Assembly: GCA_021797085.1 (NCBI GenBank)
Contig: JAKAAG010000005.1
Location: 1 to 48,786 of the forward strand
Direction: 5' to 3'
From: Nanobdellota archaeon
GTDB lineage: Archaea; Nanobdellota; Nanobdellia; Parvarchaeales; Parvarchaeaceae
DNA length: 48,786 bases
Shown here: positions 8,006 to 15,920 of the stretch, piece after piece
Layout of the letters: each line of letters opens with the position of its first letter
Numbering within the stretch: the stretch's first letter is position 1
The notes under the pieces: model-generated
What the model was told of the DNA's origin: nothing
The model's input: only the letters and a program-made list of their open reading frames with translations
The model's database searches: none
Translations under genes and position numbers: made by a program

Positions 8006-9750
8006 ATGAAAATCACCGCTAAAAGGAGAATTGCAGCTAGTCCTATAACTACTGCTGTTATGTACCTGAATGCATCCCCGTTTTCAATCTCCCTTGTCTT
8101 TGAAGACAGGATAAAGGTTGATTCGGCAATTCTAGACATTGCATTTGAAAACATGAAATCAAACTTTCCAACATAAAAACCAAAGGTTGAAATCGAATTT
8201 CCAATTGCTATTATGAACTTCTCATAGCCATAGCCTGCAATTTTTTCGGATAGACTCTTCATTTTTTCGGTTAACTGCCGTGTTTTACCAAGATAAAATA
8301 TTTCATATGAAACGAAGACTCCCAACAAAGAAGCCGCGAGTGCTATAAACGAAAACACATCGAAAGAATATACAATGCTTATTATGCCATTGAAGAAGTA
8401 AAGGAAAACTCCGCCAACTGTGGAAATTATTGAGAGAAGTATTATTGGGAAGAAAAGATTGAATTCCTTTTTAAGAGGTTTTTTTGTCTTGCTGCCAAAT
8501 ATCACAAAAAAGGCCCTGAAAGAAAAAAGAGCTGTAATGAAGGCAACAAAAACAAAGGCGATGTTTTCAAATACATTAAAATTATGCGTAATTGCGGAAT
8601 GCGCAAAGAAGCTCATAAACGGAGGTATGGCCGAGATCGAAGCAAAGCCTATTAATGCGGGGATAGTGAACCAATTTCCCCTTAATTTCTTCTTATTCAA
8701 CTCATATACATCGTAAGTACCGAAAATAATTGCAAGCCCGCCGCTTATGAAGAAAAGCATGGATTTGAAAACGGCATGCGTAAACAGGTAAAAGATCGCT
8801 CCTCCCGCATTTAAGGTTCCTATTGCAAGGAACATGAATGCAAGGCTTTCTATTGTTGAATATGCTAGTATCTTTTTGAAGTGCCTTTCCTTTAAGCCAA
8901 GCAATGCACCTGCAAAGGCAGTAATGAACCCTATTACAACTATCAAGTTAAGAAGGCCTGCTGCAGAAATAAGAGGAAGAAGCCTTACAAGGAGATATGC
9001 ACCGGCTGCAACCATTGTCGCAGAATGAAGAAGGGAACTTACTGGTGTAGGGCCTTCCATTGCATCTATCAACCATGTATAAAATGGAAACTGCGCTGCC
9101 TTTGAAAGTCCTGCAATTGTAAAGAGAGAACCTGCAATTGCCAATGCCATTAAAGGCATGGAGTGAATGGAGTCCAAAATAGAAGATATTGAAAAAGTCT
9201 TAAGCGCAGAGAAGACTACAATTAAAGCCGCAAGAAAGGCAAGATCACCAATTCTTGTTATTAGAAGGGCTTTCTTGCTGGAATTGGCCGGACCAGCTCT
9301 ATCATACCAAAAGCCTATAAGAAGATAAGATGTTATGCCAACAAATTCCCAAAATATAAAGAATAAAAGCAGACTGTTTGACATAACCAAACCAAGCATG
9401 GAGAATATGAAAAATGACATCTCTGCATAAAACCTTGCATGCCTTTCTTTTTTCATGTAAACGCCTGCGAACATTAAAACCATGATTGATATGAATGAAA
9501 CCAGTAACGTCATGAAAAGAGTTAGGTTGTTTCCGATAAGGGAAAGGGAGAAGGAGAAATTGCTGAAGGAAAACCAAGTATAGCTTTCTATGATATTCTT
9601 ATTGAAATACAGAATAAAGAAGAAAATTGAAAGGAGAAATGAGAATACTGCAGCAGACAGCGAAATTAACCAGCTTATATTTTTTCTTTCTCCCAATAAT
9701 GGAATGATAACTGCAGAAATTAACAATGGAAGAAGTATTAGATACAGCAT
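8002..9750 (-). CDS. nuoL: NADH-quinone oxidoreductase subunit L
   Basis: At 582 aa this is the largest antiporter-like subunit, usually with a long C-terminal lateral helix. LLFFIFWEFVGITSYLLIGFWYDR carries the key glutamate, and LSKAAQFPFYTWLIDAMEGPTPVSSLLHSATMV is the NuoL signature with the conserved lysine. ILAYSTIESLAFMFLAIG follows. The C-terminal 130 residues fit the lateral helix plus final TM segment. The Shine-Dalgarno sequence GGGAGGT lies inside the last codons of nuoK, just before the ATG. It translocates protons (or possibly Na+) and clamps the membrane arm together. Confidence 0.92.
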   Translation of the reverse strand: MLYLILLPLLISAVIIPLLGERKNISWLISLSAAVFSFLLSIFFFILYFNKNIIESYTWFSFSNFSFSLSLIGNNLTLFMTLLVSFISIMVLMFAGVYMKKERHARFYAEMSFFIFSMLGLVMSNSLLLFFIFWEFVGITSYLLIGFWYDRAGPANSSKKALLITRIGDLAFLAALIVVFSALKTFSISSILDSIHSMPLMALAIAGSLFTIAGLSKAAQFPFYTWLIDAMEGPTPVSSLLHSATMVAAGAYLLVRLLPLISAAGLLNLIVVIGFITAFAGALLGLKERHFKKILAYSTIESLAFMFLAIGTLNAGGAIFYLFTHAVFKSMLFFISGGLAIIFGTYDVYELNKKKLRGNWFTIPALIGFASISAIPPFMSFFAHSAITHNFNVFENIAFVFVAFITALFSFRAFFVIFGSKTKKPLKKEFNLFFPIILLSIISTVGGVFLYFFNGIISIVYSFDVFSFIALAASLLGVFVSYEIFYLGKTRQLTEKMKSLSEKIAGYGYEKFIIAIGNSISTFGFYVGKFDFMFSNAMSRIAESTFILSSKTREIENGDAFRYITAVVIGLAAILLLAVIFI

Positions 9751-9751
9751 A

Positions 9752-10054
9752 TCAGCCTTTGTACCTCCCTAATTTTGATATTGAAAGCGAACCAGTCTTC
9801 CTTGAAAAAACCACCATCAATGCTATGAAAACAACTGTTTCAAATACTATCATTATTAGCGTTATAAGGGCATAGCTTATTCCATTTAAAGCTGAATAAA
9901 AATTAGCAGCGGATACAAAATTTATTATGGCCGCATTGACTATTATCTCAGAAGATATAATTATGGATATGCCTTCCCTTCTTGAAAGTATACCATAAAT
10001 GCCTATGACAAACAGTATGCTGGTAAGCAGCAGAAAATAATTCTCGGGTATCAT
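9752..10054 (-). CDS. nuoK: NADH-quinone oxidoreductase subunit K
   Basis: This 100-aa protein has three transmembrane helices. The pattern GIYGILSRREGISIIISSEIIVNAAIINFV matches NuoK, with the conserved membrane glutamate in the second helix (SSEIIVNA). ALITLIMIVFETVVFIALMVV in the third helix carries the other glutamate. NuoK helps form the fourth proton path of complex I. Its start overlaps the nuoJ stop by 4 bp. Confidence 0.92.
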   Translation of the reverse strand: MIPENYFLLLTSILFVIGIYGILSRREGISIIISSEIIVNAAIINFVSAANFYSALNGISYALITLIMIVFETVVFIALMVVFSRKTGSLSISKLGRYKG

Positions 10055-10527
10055 GCCTTTTCACCTCTACTTATTATGTATATCGTTGAGAATATGCTTG
10101 CTATTGCAGTGAATGCTAGCACAAAAAGAAGACCTGCATAATTTTGGAAGAGATATGCTCCAAAATCCGCATAGTTCAAAGCAGAAGAGTACTGCGTAGA
10201 AGGCATTTTAATCAGTAGAAATGAAGTTACTGCCAGTATTATTATTGGAAGAGAAAAAGCAAGCTTTGAGTTTATCCTTTTAACGGTTCCTTCTGGCATT
10301 GAACTTATCCCTATTGCAAGCAAAAGCACTATCCCGCCATTGTATATTATGAGTTCCGCTATTCCAAGGAAAACTGCATTCAAGTAAAGTATCATTGCTG
10401 TTACGGATATAACAAACATAAACATGTAAAGAAGGGAGTGTATAAGATTCTTAGTAGTGACCATAAGGATGGCAGTAGATATAAGCAATCCTGAGATTAT
10501 TAAAAACCCAATGCTTCCCAAATCCAT
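10051..10527 (-). CDS. nuoJ: NADH-quinone oxidoreductase subunit J
   Basis: This 158-aa, five-helix protein contains NLIHSLLYMFMFVISVTAMILYLNA and AELIIYNGGIVLLLAIG, the TM3 region whose pi-bulge is conserved in NuoJ. It is the first gene of the nuoJKLMN operon, with a TATA-like box about 25 bp upstream of the ATG (leaderless). The genes usually found with it (A, B, C, D, H, I) are not upstream: the next gene is divergent and unrelated. Confidence 0.9.
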   Translation of the reverse strand: MDLGSIGFLIISGLLISTAILMVTTKNLIHSLLYMFMFVISVTAMILYLNAVFLGIAELIIYNGGIVLLLAIGISSMPEGTVKRINSKLAFSLPIIILAVTSFLLIKMPSTQYSSALNYADFGAYLFQNYAGLLFVLAFTAIASIFSTIYIISRGEKA

Positions 10528-10543
10528 TACAGTAGATAAGAAC

Positions 10544-10559
10544 TTTATAAATAAATAAG
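10544..10559 (-). promoter_or_regulatory. TATA-like box for nuo operon
   Basis: The minus-strand run CTTATTTATTTATAAA is centred about 25 bp upstream of the nuoJ ATG. It is a near mirror image of the box serving the divergent gene at 10639. Confidence 0.5.
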
Positions 10560-10590
10560 TGGTTTTTCAATATCAACAATAAAACCGCTT
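10557..10590. repeat. Inverted repeat between divergent promoters
   Basis: AAGTGGTTTT and AAAACCGCTT, separated by 14 bases, pair with a single G-T wobble. The element is centred between the nuoJ promoter and the promoter of the 10639 gene, where a regulator could act on both. Confidence 0.4.
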
Positions 10591-10608
10591 AAAAACTGCA
10601 AATAATAC

Positions 10609-10620
10609 TTATTTATTTAA
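10609..10620 (+). promoter_or_regulatory. TATA-like box for SHOCT-like gene
   Basis: CTTATTTATTTAA lies about 25 bp before the ATG at 10639, predicting a leaderless transcript. Confidence 0.45.
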
Positions 10621-10638
10621 ACGAAATCATATATTTTT

Positions 10639-11505
10639 ATGATTGGATTCAGCATAAAGAACTACGAGAAGGAGTTCGATACTCAGGAATTGGAAAAAAA
10701 GCACGTATTCTATGATCTTTACATAAAAAGTGACGATCCGCAGGTGCTGAGGAACCAAGTATCAGAGTACATGACTGACATGGACTATAAAATACTGCTT
10801 AATGAACTTGCAAAATTCGATGACAATGAACTGGAAGAAACCTTCAGGGGCGGAAACGTAAAGCCGATAAGAGCGCTCATAAAAAGTGCGAAAGACAACA
10901 AAAAGGGATCGAAATACCCAATAGCATGGAAGACCTGCCTCATTCTAGGGATAGTACTGCTGGCACTTCTTCTTGTTTCTTACCGCTCAAATATATACAC
11001 AAATATAACTCATTTCAGCTATTCTGCATCTGCACTTGTACTTTATGGGATGATAGCCTTTTTCGTATTGTCACTCCTATTCTTTGAAATAAAGAAGATA
11101 GTGCCTATATTTCTATGGGCAAAGATAATAGGGGTATATGACCCTACGGAAGAATCGGCCAACGTAAGGGTAGTTCTAGCAGGAGACTGCAAATTCAAGG
11201 ACAAAGATTCATATTCTAAACTTGAAGGAGACATGACGGAGATGTATAGCGAACTTTCGAGGAAATATGGCAACAAACTAGATAAAAGACAGCTAGCTAA
11301 CAGTGTTTCAAGCAGCCTTTCAATGGGGCCCCAAGGTTCAACAAAGCTTAATAACAAATTAAGGGACATAGAAAAGGAGTCTGCAGATCTAGAAAGAAAT
11401 TTCGTTGCTGGTAAAATAAGCGAGGATGAATACAAGAAAATGAAGGCACAGATAGAAGCTAAAAGACAGCAGCTTGACACTTTATTCGATTTAATTAACG
11501 GTTAA
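10639..11505 (+). CDS. Two-TM membrane protein with SHOCT-like C-terminus
   Basis: I do not recognise the overall family. The protein (288 aa) has a charged N-terminal cytoplasmic region of about 95 residues. Two hydrophobic helices follow (CLILGIVLLALLLVSY and LVLYGMIAFFVLSLLFF), then a hydrophilic domain of about 110 residues. The end is a helical hairpin, LERNFVAGKISEDEYKKMKAQIEAKR, which has the pattern of SHOCT or short C-terminal oligomerisation domains (L..L...G.I...EY...K). It is probably an oligomeric membrane protein. It is transcribed divergently from the nuo operon across a symmetric promoter region, which hints at joint control. Confidence 0.7.
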   Translation: MIGFSIKNYEKEFDTQELEKKHVFYDLYIKSDDPQVLRNQVSEYMTDMDYKILLNELAKFDDNELEETFRGGNVKPIRALIKSAKDNKKGSKYPIAWKTCLILGIVLLALLLVSYRSNIYTNITHFSYSASALVLYGMIAFFVLSLLFFEIKKIVPIFLWAKIIGVYDPTEESANVRVVLAGDCKFKDKDSYSKLEGDMTEMYSELSRKYGNKLDKRQLANSVSSSLSMGPQGSTKLNNKLRDIEKESADLERNFVAGKISEDEYKKMKAQIEAKRQQLDTLFDLING

Positions 11506-11556
11506 CAAATTAGTTACTAAAAACTATTTTTGTAGGCATGTAACTTGCAACGAAAA

Positions 11557-11584
11557 AAAGATAAAATGAATTCTAATTATCTTT
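11557..11584. terminator. Hairpin between convergent genes (possible bidirectional terminator)
   Basis: AAAGATAA and TTATCTTT flank a 12-bp core containing GAATTC, giving a near-palindrome of 28 bp in the gap between the convergent 10639 gene and the ribosomal cluster. No function is proven. Archaeal termination usually relies on T-runs, which are modest here. Confidence 0.3.
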
Positions 11585-11617
11585 GGGTCGTACAAAAACC
11601 AAATTAATATTTAAACT

Positions 11618-11791
11618 TTACTTTTTAGCAGATGAACTTAGTTCTTTCTTCCTAAGCTCGTTCTTAAGCTGAGCGACTTTCTTCTTCAAATGCCTGTACT
11701 TACCAGCATCAGCTGGCTGGAGCCCCTGCGTCTTCTTTATGTTCATTTTCAGAAGTTCCATTTCCAAGTCCTTCAGATTCTCTTCCATCAT
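11618..11791 (-). CDS. rpl29: Ribosomal protein uL29
   Basis: This gene was missed by the ORF track because it is only 57 codons. The product reads MMEENLKDLEMELLKMNIKK...GKYRHLKKKVAQLKNEL, the two-helix hairpin of uL29. It is in the universal place after uS3. Two consecutive ATGs (11791 and 11788) follow a TAA in the same frame. A strong GGAGGAG Shine-Dalgarno sequence at 11801-11807 supports starting at 11791. The gene therefore begins inside uS3 and overlaps its last 83 bp in another frame. The first helix of uL29 is encoded within the overlap. It binds 23S rRNA near the peptide exit tunnel. Confidence 0.88.
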   Translation of the reverse strand: MMEENLKDLEMELLKMNIKKTQGLQPADAGKYRHLKKKVAQLKNELRKKELSSSAKK

Positions 11792-12380
11792 TTATTTTCA
11801 CTCCTCCAATGTTTTCAGTCGGCACTACTATAGTCACCTTTATGCCTATTGATCCTCTTTTTAGCACTAACTGTTTTTTTGCACTTCTTACGCCGAAAAA
11901 CTCCACTTGCCCAGTCTTTGGCATGACGCTACCGGTCGGCCTGAATTTAAAATGTGCAGCCCTCTCCTTTATAACCCCGCCTATCTCTATTTCTACCCCT
12001 TTTGCCCCTGCGGCCATTATGCTATCCATTGCCTTGTGAGCAACTACCTTGTATTTCATCGGCCCGTACTTGGCTATCTTAAAGGCTATTGAATCAGCCA
12101 CTATGGCAGGGTCTAGATTAGGATTCTGTGAGCCTTCAACTTCTATTCTCGGTGATTCCTGGTTGAAATATTCCCCAAGTTCCTTTGAACTTTCCCTGAG
12201 TATCTGATTTGCCCTAGTTATTATTGCTCCTGGCTTTGGTGTTTTTATTACTATTTTCATACCCAAAGGGGTTTTTTCTATCCTTATATCACTTATTCCG
12301 AATCTATTAAATTTCTTGAATAGGTACTCTCTTGCTGTCTCATCATTTACTTTGTTTGCAATTATTTTTTTTGGTAACAT
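11709..12380 (-). CDS. rps3: Ribosomal protein uS3
   Basis: This small-subunit protein sits at the mRNA entry channel. The KH domain is visible in the first 90 residues (GMKIVIKTPKPGAIITRANQILRE), followed by the uS3 C-terminal domain with GGVIKERAAHFKFRPTGSVMPKTG. The length of 223 aa includes an acidic tail of about 28 residues after VPTENIGGVKIND, encoded in the segment overlapping uL29. The start is 1 nt from the uL22 stop. The order uL22-uS3-uL29 is the ancestral one. Confidence 0.95.
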   Translation of the reverse strand: MLPKKIIANKVNDETAREYLFKKFNRFGISDIRIEKTPLGMKIVIKTPKPGAIITRANQILRESSKELGEYFNQESPRIEVEGSQNPNLDPAIVADSIAFKIAKYGPMKYKVVAHKAMDSIMAAGAKGVEIEIGGVIKERAAHFKFRPTGSVMPKTGQVEFFGVRSAKKQLVLKRGSIGIKVTIVVPTENIGGVKINDGRESEGLGNGTSENEHKEDAGAPAS

Positions 12381-12381
12381 G

Positions 12382-12966
12382 TCATTGCTCCGCCTTTAAG
12401 TCATTGCTTTCCGTGCTTTTATTACTTTCCTGCTCAATTGTTTTTTCCTTTTTTTCTTCGGTAGGCTTCTGGCTTTCCTCTTTTGCCTCTTCTTTTACAG
12501 GTTCTTTAACTGCAGGACTTTCAGCTGCATTGTCTGCATTAGCCTGCTTCTTTTCAGGTACCTTTCTTTCCTGATCAACTAAAGAATAAATCGTTAAATT
12601 TGTACGTTTTCCATGCCTGTAAACAGTTCCACTCGAAAATCTCGGATAGCCACCTCTGCCAAGAGAGTAACTGCTTATCACTATCTTTGAATCATCGAAC
12701 CCCATGTTCTTTGCATTTGCCTTTAATTCTTCAAGCATTGAAACCACTTGCTTAGTCGCTTTTTGTGGATAACCTGCCGGTACGCCGTGCTTGTGGCCTT
12801 TGCTCGGATATTTTCTAAATGGAATGTATGCCTCCTTTTTCAATACTCTTTTAAGCAGGGCATTTGCCTTTGAAATCTGTTTTCCTTTGACTGCTTCCAT
12901 TATCTCATGCGTGTGCTTCAAGGATATCGGCATCCCCTCTCTTTTTACCTGTACTTTAGTTACCAT
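12382..12966 (-). CDS. rpl22: Ribosomal protein uL22 with acidic tail
   Basis: The first 135 residues are uL22: AYIPFRKYPSKGHKHGVPAGYPQKA and the exit-tunnel hairpin region (YSLGRGGYPRFSSGTVYRHGKRTNLTIY). From about residue 140 to the end (194 aa) there is a low-complexity Glu/Lys/Ser/Pro tail (VKEPVKEEAKEESQKPTEEK) that typical archaeal uL22 proteins of about 155 aa lack. The tail is probably disordered and extends from the ribosome surface. The gene is 2 nt from uS19. Confidence 0.95.
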   Translation of the reverse strand: MVTKVQVKREGMPISLKHTHEIMEAVKGKQISKANALLKRVLKKEAYIPFRKYPSKGHKHGVPAGYPQKATKQVVSMLEELKANAKNMGFDDSKIVISSYSLGRGGYPRFSSGTVYRHGKRTNLTIYSLVDQERKVPEKKQANADNAAESPAVKEPVKEEAKEESQKPTEEKKEKTIEQESNKSTESNDLKAEQ

Positions 12967-12968
12967 AT

Positions 12969-13355
12969 TTACTTAATAGGAACAAACCCGCTTGAACGCG
13001 TAGCTTTCATACCTGGTGAACCGTGCTTGACCTGTTTCGTTGTAAGTGCAAACTCTCCCAGACGATGAAAAACCATCGAAGGTTTTATCTCTATAGGCAC
13101 AAACTCCTTGCCGTTGTGTACATGTATTGTAAGACCAACAAACTCTGGAAGTATAAACATCTCTCTCATGTGCGTTTTAATGGTTTTTGACTTTGCTGCT
13201 TTTTTCTTCATATTCTCTAGAAACGCTTTTTCTTCCGGAGAAAACCCTCTTTTCATGGCTCTCCTAAAATCGGCATTAGCTATCTTTACGAGTTCTTCAT
13301 TCGACATCTTTTTTAGCTCGTCTATACTCTTTCCTCTGAATTTGTACTCTTCCAT
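12969..13355 (-). CDS. rps19: Ribosomal protein uS19
   Basis: The 128-aa protein has the uS19 core: [32 protein letters not shown], followed by [12 protein letters not shown]. The N-terminal helical extension ([20 protein letters not shown]) is archaeal/eukaryotic in type. It binds the head of the 30S subunit near the A site. The gene overlaps uL2 by one nucleotide in the universal uL2-uS19 order. Confidence 0.96.
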   Translation of the reverse strand: MEEYKFRGKSIDELKKMSNEELVKIANADFRRAMKRGFSPEEKAFLENMKKKAAKSKTIKTHMREMFILPEFVGLTIHVHNGKEFVPIEIKPSMVFHRLGEFALTTKQVKHGSPGMKATRSSGFVPIK

Positions 13356-14056
13356 TATCTGACACCAGTCCTCTTAGGGGCTATTGCTCCCACTTTTGCT
13401 CCTGGAGGAGAATTTCTAGCAGAGCTTTTAGACTTGTGCTGTGTGCTTCTTCTCTTTCCTCCAAATTTGTGTTCATAAGCGTTCATAGCAACGGCAGCAT
13501 TCATAGGCCAGTATCTGCTTCTGGCTTTTATAAGATGATACTTGTTTCCTGCCTTGTAAAATGGTTTTTCTTTTCTTCCTGCATTGGCTATTTTACCAAT
13601 AATTGCCCTGCAGTCCTGTTTCAATCTAAGAATCTTCCCGCTTGAAAGTGAGATAGCAACCTCCTCTCCAGTATTCTCCATTATCCTTGCGCTGTTTCCG
13701 CCGGCCCTTATAAGTTTTCCGCCATCCCCTGCTTTTAGTTCAACATTGTAAACATTTGTTCCCGTTGGGATGTCGCCAAGCCTTAATACCGACCCATCCT
13801 TTATGCTATCTGTTTTCATATATTGTATTATAAGACCTTCATATGCGCCAACAAATGCGGGTAAAAAGTATTTTGAACCATTTTCAAATTTTATCTCCAT
13901 CAATGGCGCAGTTCTATACGGGTCATGAATAAGCTTTGTTATTCTTGCGTTCATTGGCTCGAGTGAATTCGGAAGCTTTACCTTCCCGATTGCCTTGAAA
14001 TCGTTGACTCTGAAAACCCTGCTCTTTCCCCTTCTTCTTGACCTTGGTACTTTCAT
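13355..14056 (-). CDS. rpl2: Ribosomal protein uL2
   Basis: This 233-aa protein starts [16 protein letters not shown], with the OB and SH3-like domains typical of uL2 and a conserved GGGNSARI-like segment ([17 protein letters not shown]). It ends with the basic [11 protein letters not shown] and [15 protein letters not shown] region that contacts the peptidyl-transferase centre. It is the first gene of this cluster: uL3, uL4 and uL23, normally upstream in archaea, are absent. It has its own promoter (a TATA-like run near 14091-14106), so the S10-type operon is broken here. Confidence 0.96.
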   Translation of the reverse strand: MKVPRSRRRGKSRVFRVNDFKAIGKVKLPNSLEPMNARITKLIHDPYRTAPLMEIKFENGSKYFLPAFVGAYEGLIIQYMKTDSIKDGSVLRLGDIPTGTNVYNVELKAGDGGKLIRAGGNSARIMENTGEEVAISLSSGKILRLKQDCRAIIGKIANAGRKEKPFYKAGNKYHLIKARSRYWPMNAAVAMNAYEHKFGGKRRSTQHKSKSSARNSPPGAKVGAIAPKRTGVR

Positions 14057-14090
14057 AATTATCGAAATTATACTCTACTTATGTTTTTTA

Positions 14091-14106
14091 CCTTTATATA
14101 TATTTT
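14091..14106 (-). promoter_or_regulatory. TATA-like box for uL2 ribosomal cluster
   Basis: The alternating run CTTTATATATATTTT lies 35-50 bp upstream of the uL2 ATG on the minus strand. Confidence 0.35.
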
Positions 14107-14160
14107 TACCTTCAATAAAAACAAAATATAATAAGGTTAAAGGTATTTTATTCTTTAATA

Positions 14161-14814
14161 ATGAAAAATAATGCATTAAAGCTTTTCGGAAGTGAAATAA
14201 TCAATGAATCTGCAGGATTCGCCAGACTGTGCAGAACTGGCAGAAGGTGGGGAGGAAAAGCTATCCTGATAGTTCTTGATGCCTGCCTTGACAGCACAGG
14301 CCTAAATTATTTTACAGTGGTTGTGCCAAAAGTCAATTATTTCCGTGAAAAATATGTAAATTCGGGGAGAATAGCAAAATGTGAAGATTTTAAAGACATA
14401 AGCGAAAAGGAACTGCTTTCTATGTTCAAAAACGAAAGAGTATGGAAAGCGATGAAGAAAATCTGCAGTTTTATAGCGGAAAGAGATAGCGGCGGAAATG
14501 AGATTAAAACACTTAAAGACTGGGCAGAAAATGCCGATCCTTTTGACTTTAAAAATGACAAATTAGGGAGAATAAAAGGTGTGGGGATAAGCACTTTTCA
14601 GTATCTAAGAATACAAAGTGGAATAGACACAATAATGCCGGATAAGATAATAATGAATTGGATAAGCAAGAATTTTAAAAAAGTTAAAACACCTTATGAA
14701 TGCATATTAGAAGGAATCAGAATAAGCAAAATTCTTAAGATCAGTCAGACGGAGCTTTGCTGGGCCATATGGATAAAGGAAAGTGGTGAATTAAACCGCA
14801 TAAAAGTAGAATAA
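14161..14814 (+). CDS. HhH protein, possible DNA glycosylase-like
   Basis: This 217-aa protein has no family name I can give with certainty. Residues 140-165 read LGRIKGVGISTFQYLRIQSGIDTIMPD, a helix-hairpin-helix pattern (LxxIxGVGxxT) followed by an aspartate. In the HhH-GPD DNA glycosylase superfamily, the catalytic aspartate lies a similar distance after the hairpin. The N-terminal part is helical, with ILIVLDACLDSTGLNYF. A role in base excision repair or another DNA-binding task is inferred. A TATA-like box (AATATAATAAG) lies about 30 bp upstream, and the gene is divergent from uL2. Confidence 0.6.
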   Translation: MKNNALKLFGSEIINESAGFARLCRTGRRWGGKAILIVLDACLDSTGLNYFTVVVPKVNYFREKYVNSGRIAKCEDFKDISEKELLSMFKNERVWKAMKKICSFIAERDSGGNEIKTLKDWAENADPFDFKNDKLGRIKGVGISTFQYLRIQSGIDTIMPDKIIMNWISKNFKKVKTPYECILEGIRISKILKISQTELCWAIWIKESGELNRIKVE

Positions 14815-14848
14815 AAACATATATAAAACAGCAAAAACTTTTTCTTTT

Positions 14849-15127
14849 ATGGATATAAACAAAATCAATTTCATAAAAAAATCCTTCATAAGCTTTGACG
14901 GAAAAACCGAGAAACTTCTGATTTACAGAGAAAGCGGTGAAAATAATTTTCATTTTGTATTCAAATGCCCCAAATGTGGAAAAGAAAATGACTTTGAATC
15001 AGAATTAAAAACCGAAAAAGTAAAGGAAGCTGGAAAGGCAAAAGAAAAATATGTTTTTAAATGCAGCGAATGTGGACAGGTTTATTCAGTAGAAAGGCTA
15101 AAGCCCCCGCGTGTGCGCTCAAAATAA
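14849..15127 (+). CDS. Small zinc-ribbon protein
   Basis: The 92-aa protein contains two CxxC knuckles, CPKCG (near 48) and CSECG (near 74), separated by a charged helix-like linker. This could be a single rubredoxin-like or ribbon zinc site. The C-terminus is basic (RLKPPRVRSK). Similar small archaeal zinc ribbons act as nucleic-acid-binding or transcription accessory proteins, but no specific family is evident. It sits between the HhH gene and ksgA on the same strand; the ksgA ATG is 2 nt past its stop. Confidence 0.75.
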   Translation: MDINKINFIKKSFISFDGKTEKLLIYRESGENNFHFVFKCPKCGKENDFESELKTEKVKEAGKAKEKYVFKCSECGQVYSVERLKPPRVRSK

Positions 15128-15128
15128 T

Positions 15129-15920
15129 ATGAGCCAATTAACCGATACAATAATTAAGCTCGTCGATGACTATAAAATAAAAAGCAGCAATGAAAACGGG
15201 CAGAATTTTTTAATAGATGAAGAAGTATTAAAAGAAGAGATAAAACAAGCGGAATTAAAGCCTTCCGATGTGGTTTTAGATATAGGCGCGGGATTCGGAA
15301 GCATAGAAACCTTGGCAAGCAAACAATGTAAAGTTATAGCAATAGAAAAAGAAATAAAGTGCTACTCTTACTTGATTGACAAATATGAAATAGACCCGAA
15401 TGTGCAGATAATAAACGCGGATGCCCTGGAAATAATATACCCTAAATTCAACAAGATAATCTCCAATCCACCATATAACATTTCTGATAGGATAATTGAC
15501 AAGCTTTCCTTCTATGATTTTGAATTTGGGGTAATGATACTGCCCAACACCATAGCAAAACAGCTTTTGTCAAAAGAGAACATTACCAAATTCTCCACTA
15601 CACAAAACATATTTTTTGAATTTGAAGAAATAAAGGAAGTAAAAAAGGAAGCATTTTACCCGGTTCCAAGAATCACAAGCAGAATGATAAAAATCACAAA
15701 AAAACGAAATGATATTCTGCAGGAGATATTCAGAAGAAAAGAGATGCTGCTGAAAAACGCCTTTATGAACGGGAGGATTGCATTAGATTACAAAACAAAA
15801 AGAGAGAGCAAGCAGGAATTTCAAGAACTGCCTGATAAAATTAAATCGCTCGGAAATAAACAGGTAAAGGAATTGACTTTAAATGAAATAAACGAAGTAA
15901 TAAAATATATTGATCATTGA
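15129..15920 (+). CDS. ksgA: rRNA adenine N6-dimethyltransferase KsgA/Dim1
   Basis: This enzyme dimethylates two adjacent adenines in the 3'-terminal helix 45 of 16S rRNA, using SAM, late in small-subunit assembly. The start is the ATG at 15129 (MSQLTDT, 263 aa); the track start at 15111 is a GTG within the preceding gene. NGQNFLIDEEVL is the N-terminal KsgA motif. SAM motif I is LDIGAGFGSIE (residues 50-60), the acidic loop is IAIEKE, and the catalytic motif IV is SNPPYNISDRI. FYPVPRITSRMIKI also matches the family. Its end overlaps the convergent smc gene by 7 bp. Confidence 0.95.
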   Translation: MSQLTDTIIKLVDDYKIKSSNENGQNFLIDEEVLKEEIKQAELKPSDVVLDIGAGFGSIETLASKQCKVIAIEKEIKCYSYLIDKYEIDPNVQIINADALEIIYPKFNKIISNPPYNISDRIIDKLSFYDFEFGVMILPNTIAKQLLSKENITKFSTTQNIFFEFEEIKEVKKEAFYPVPRITSRMIKITKKRNDILQEIFRRKEMLLKNAFMNGRIALDYKTKRESKQEFQELPDKIKSLGNKQVKELTLNEINEVIKYIDH

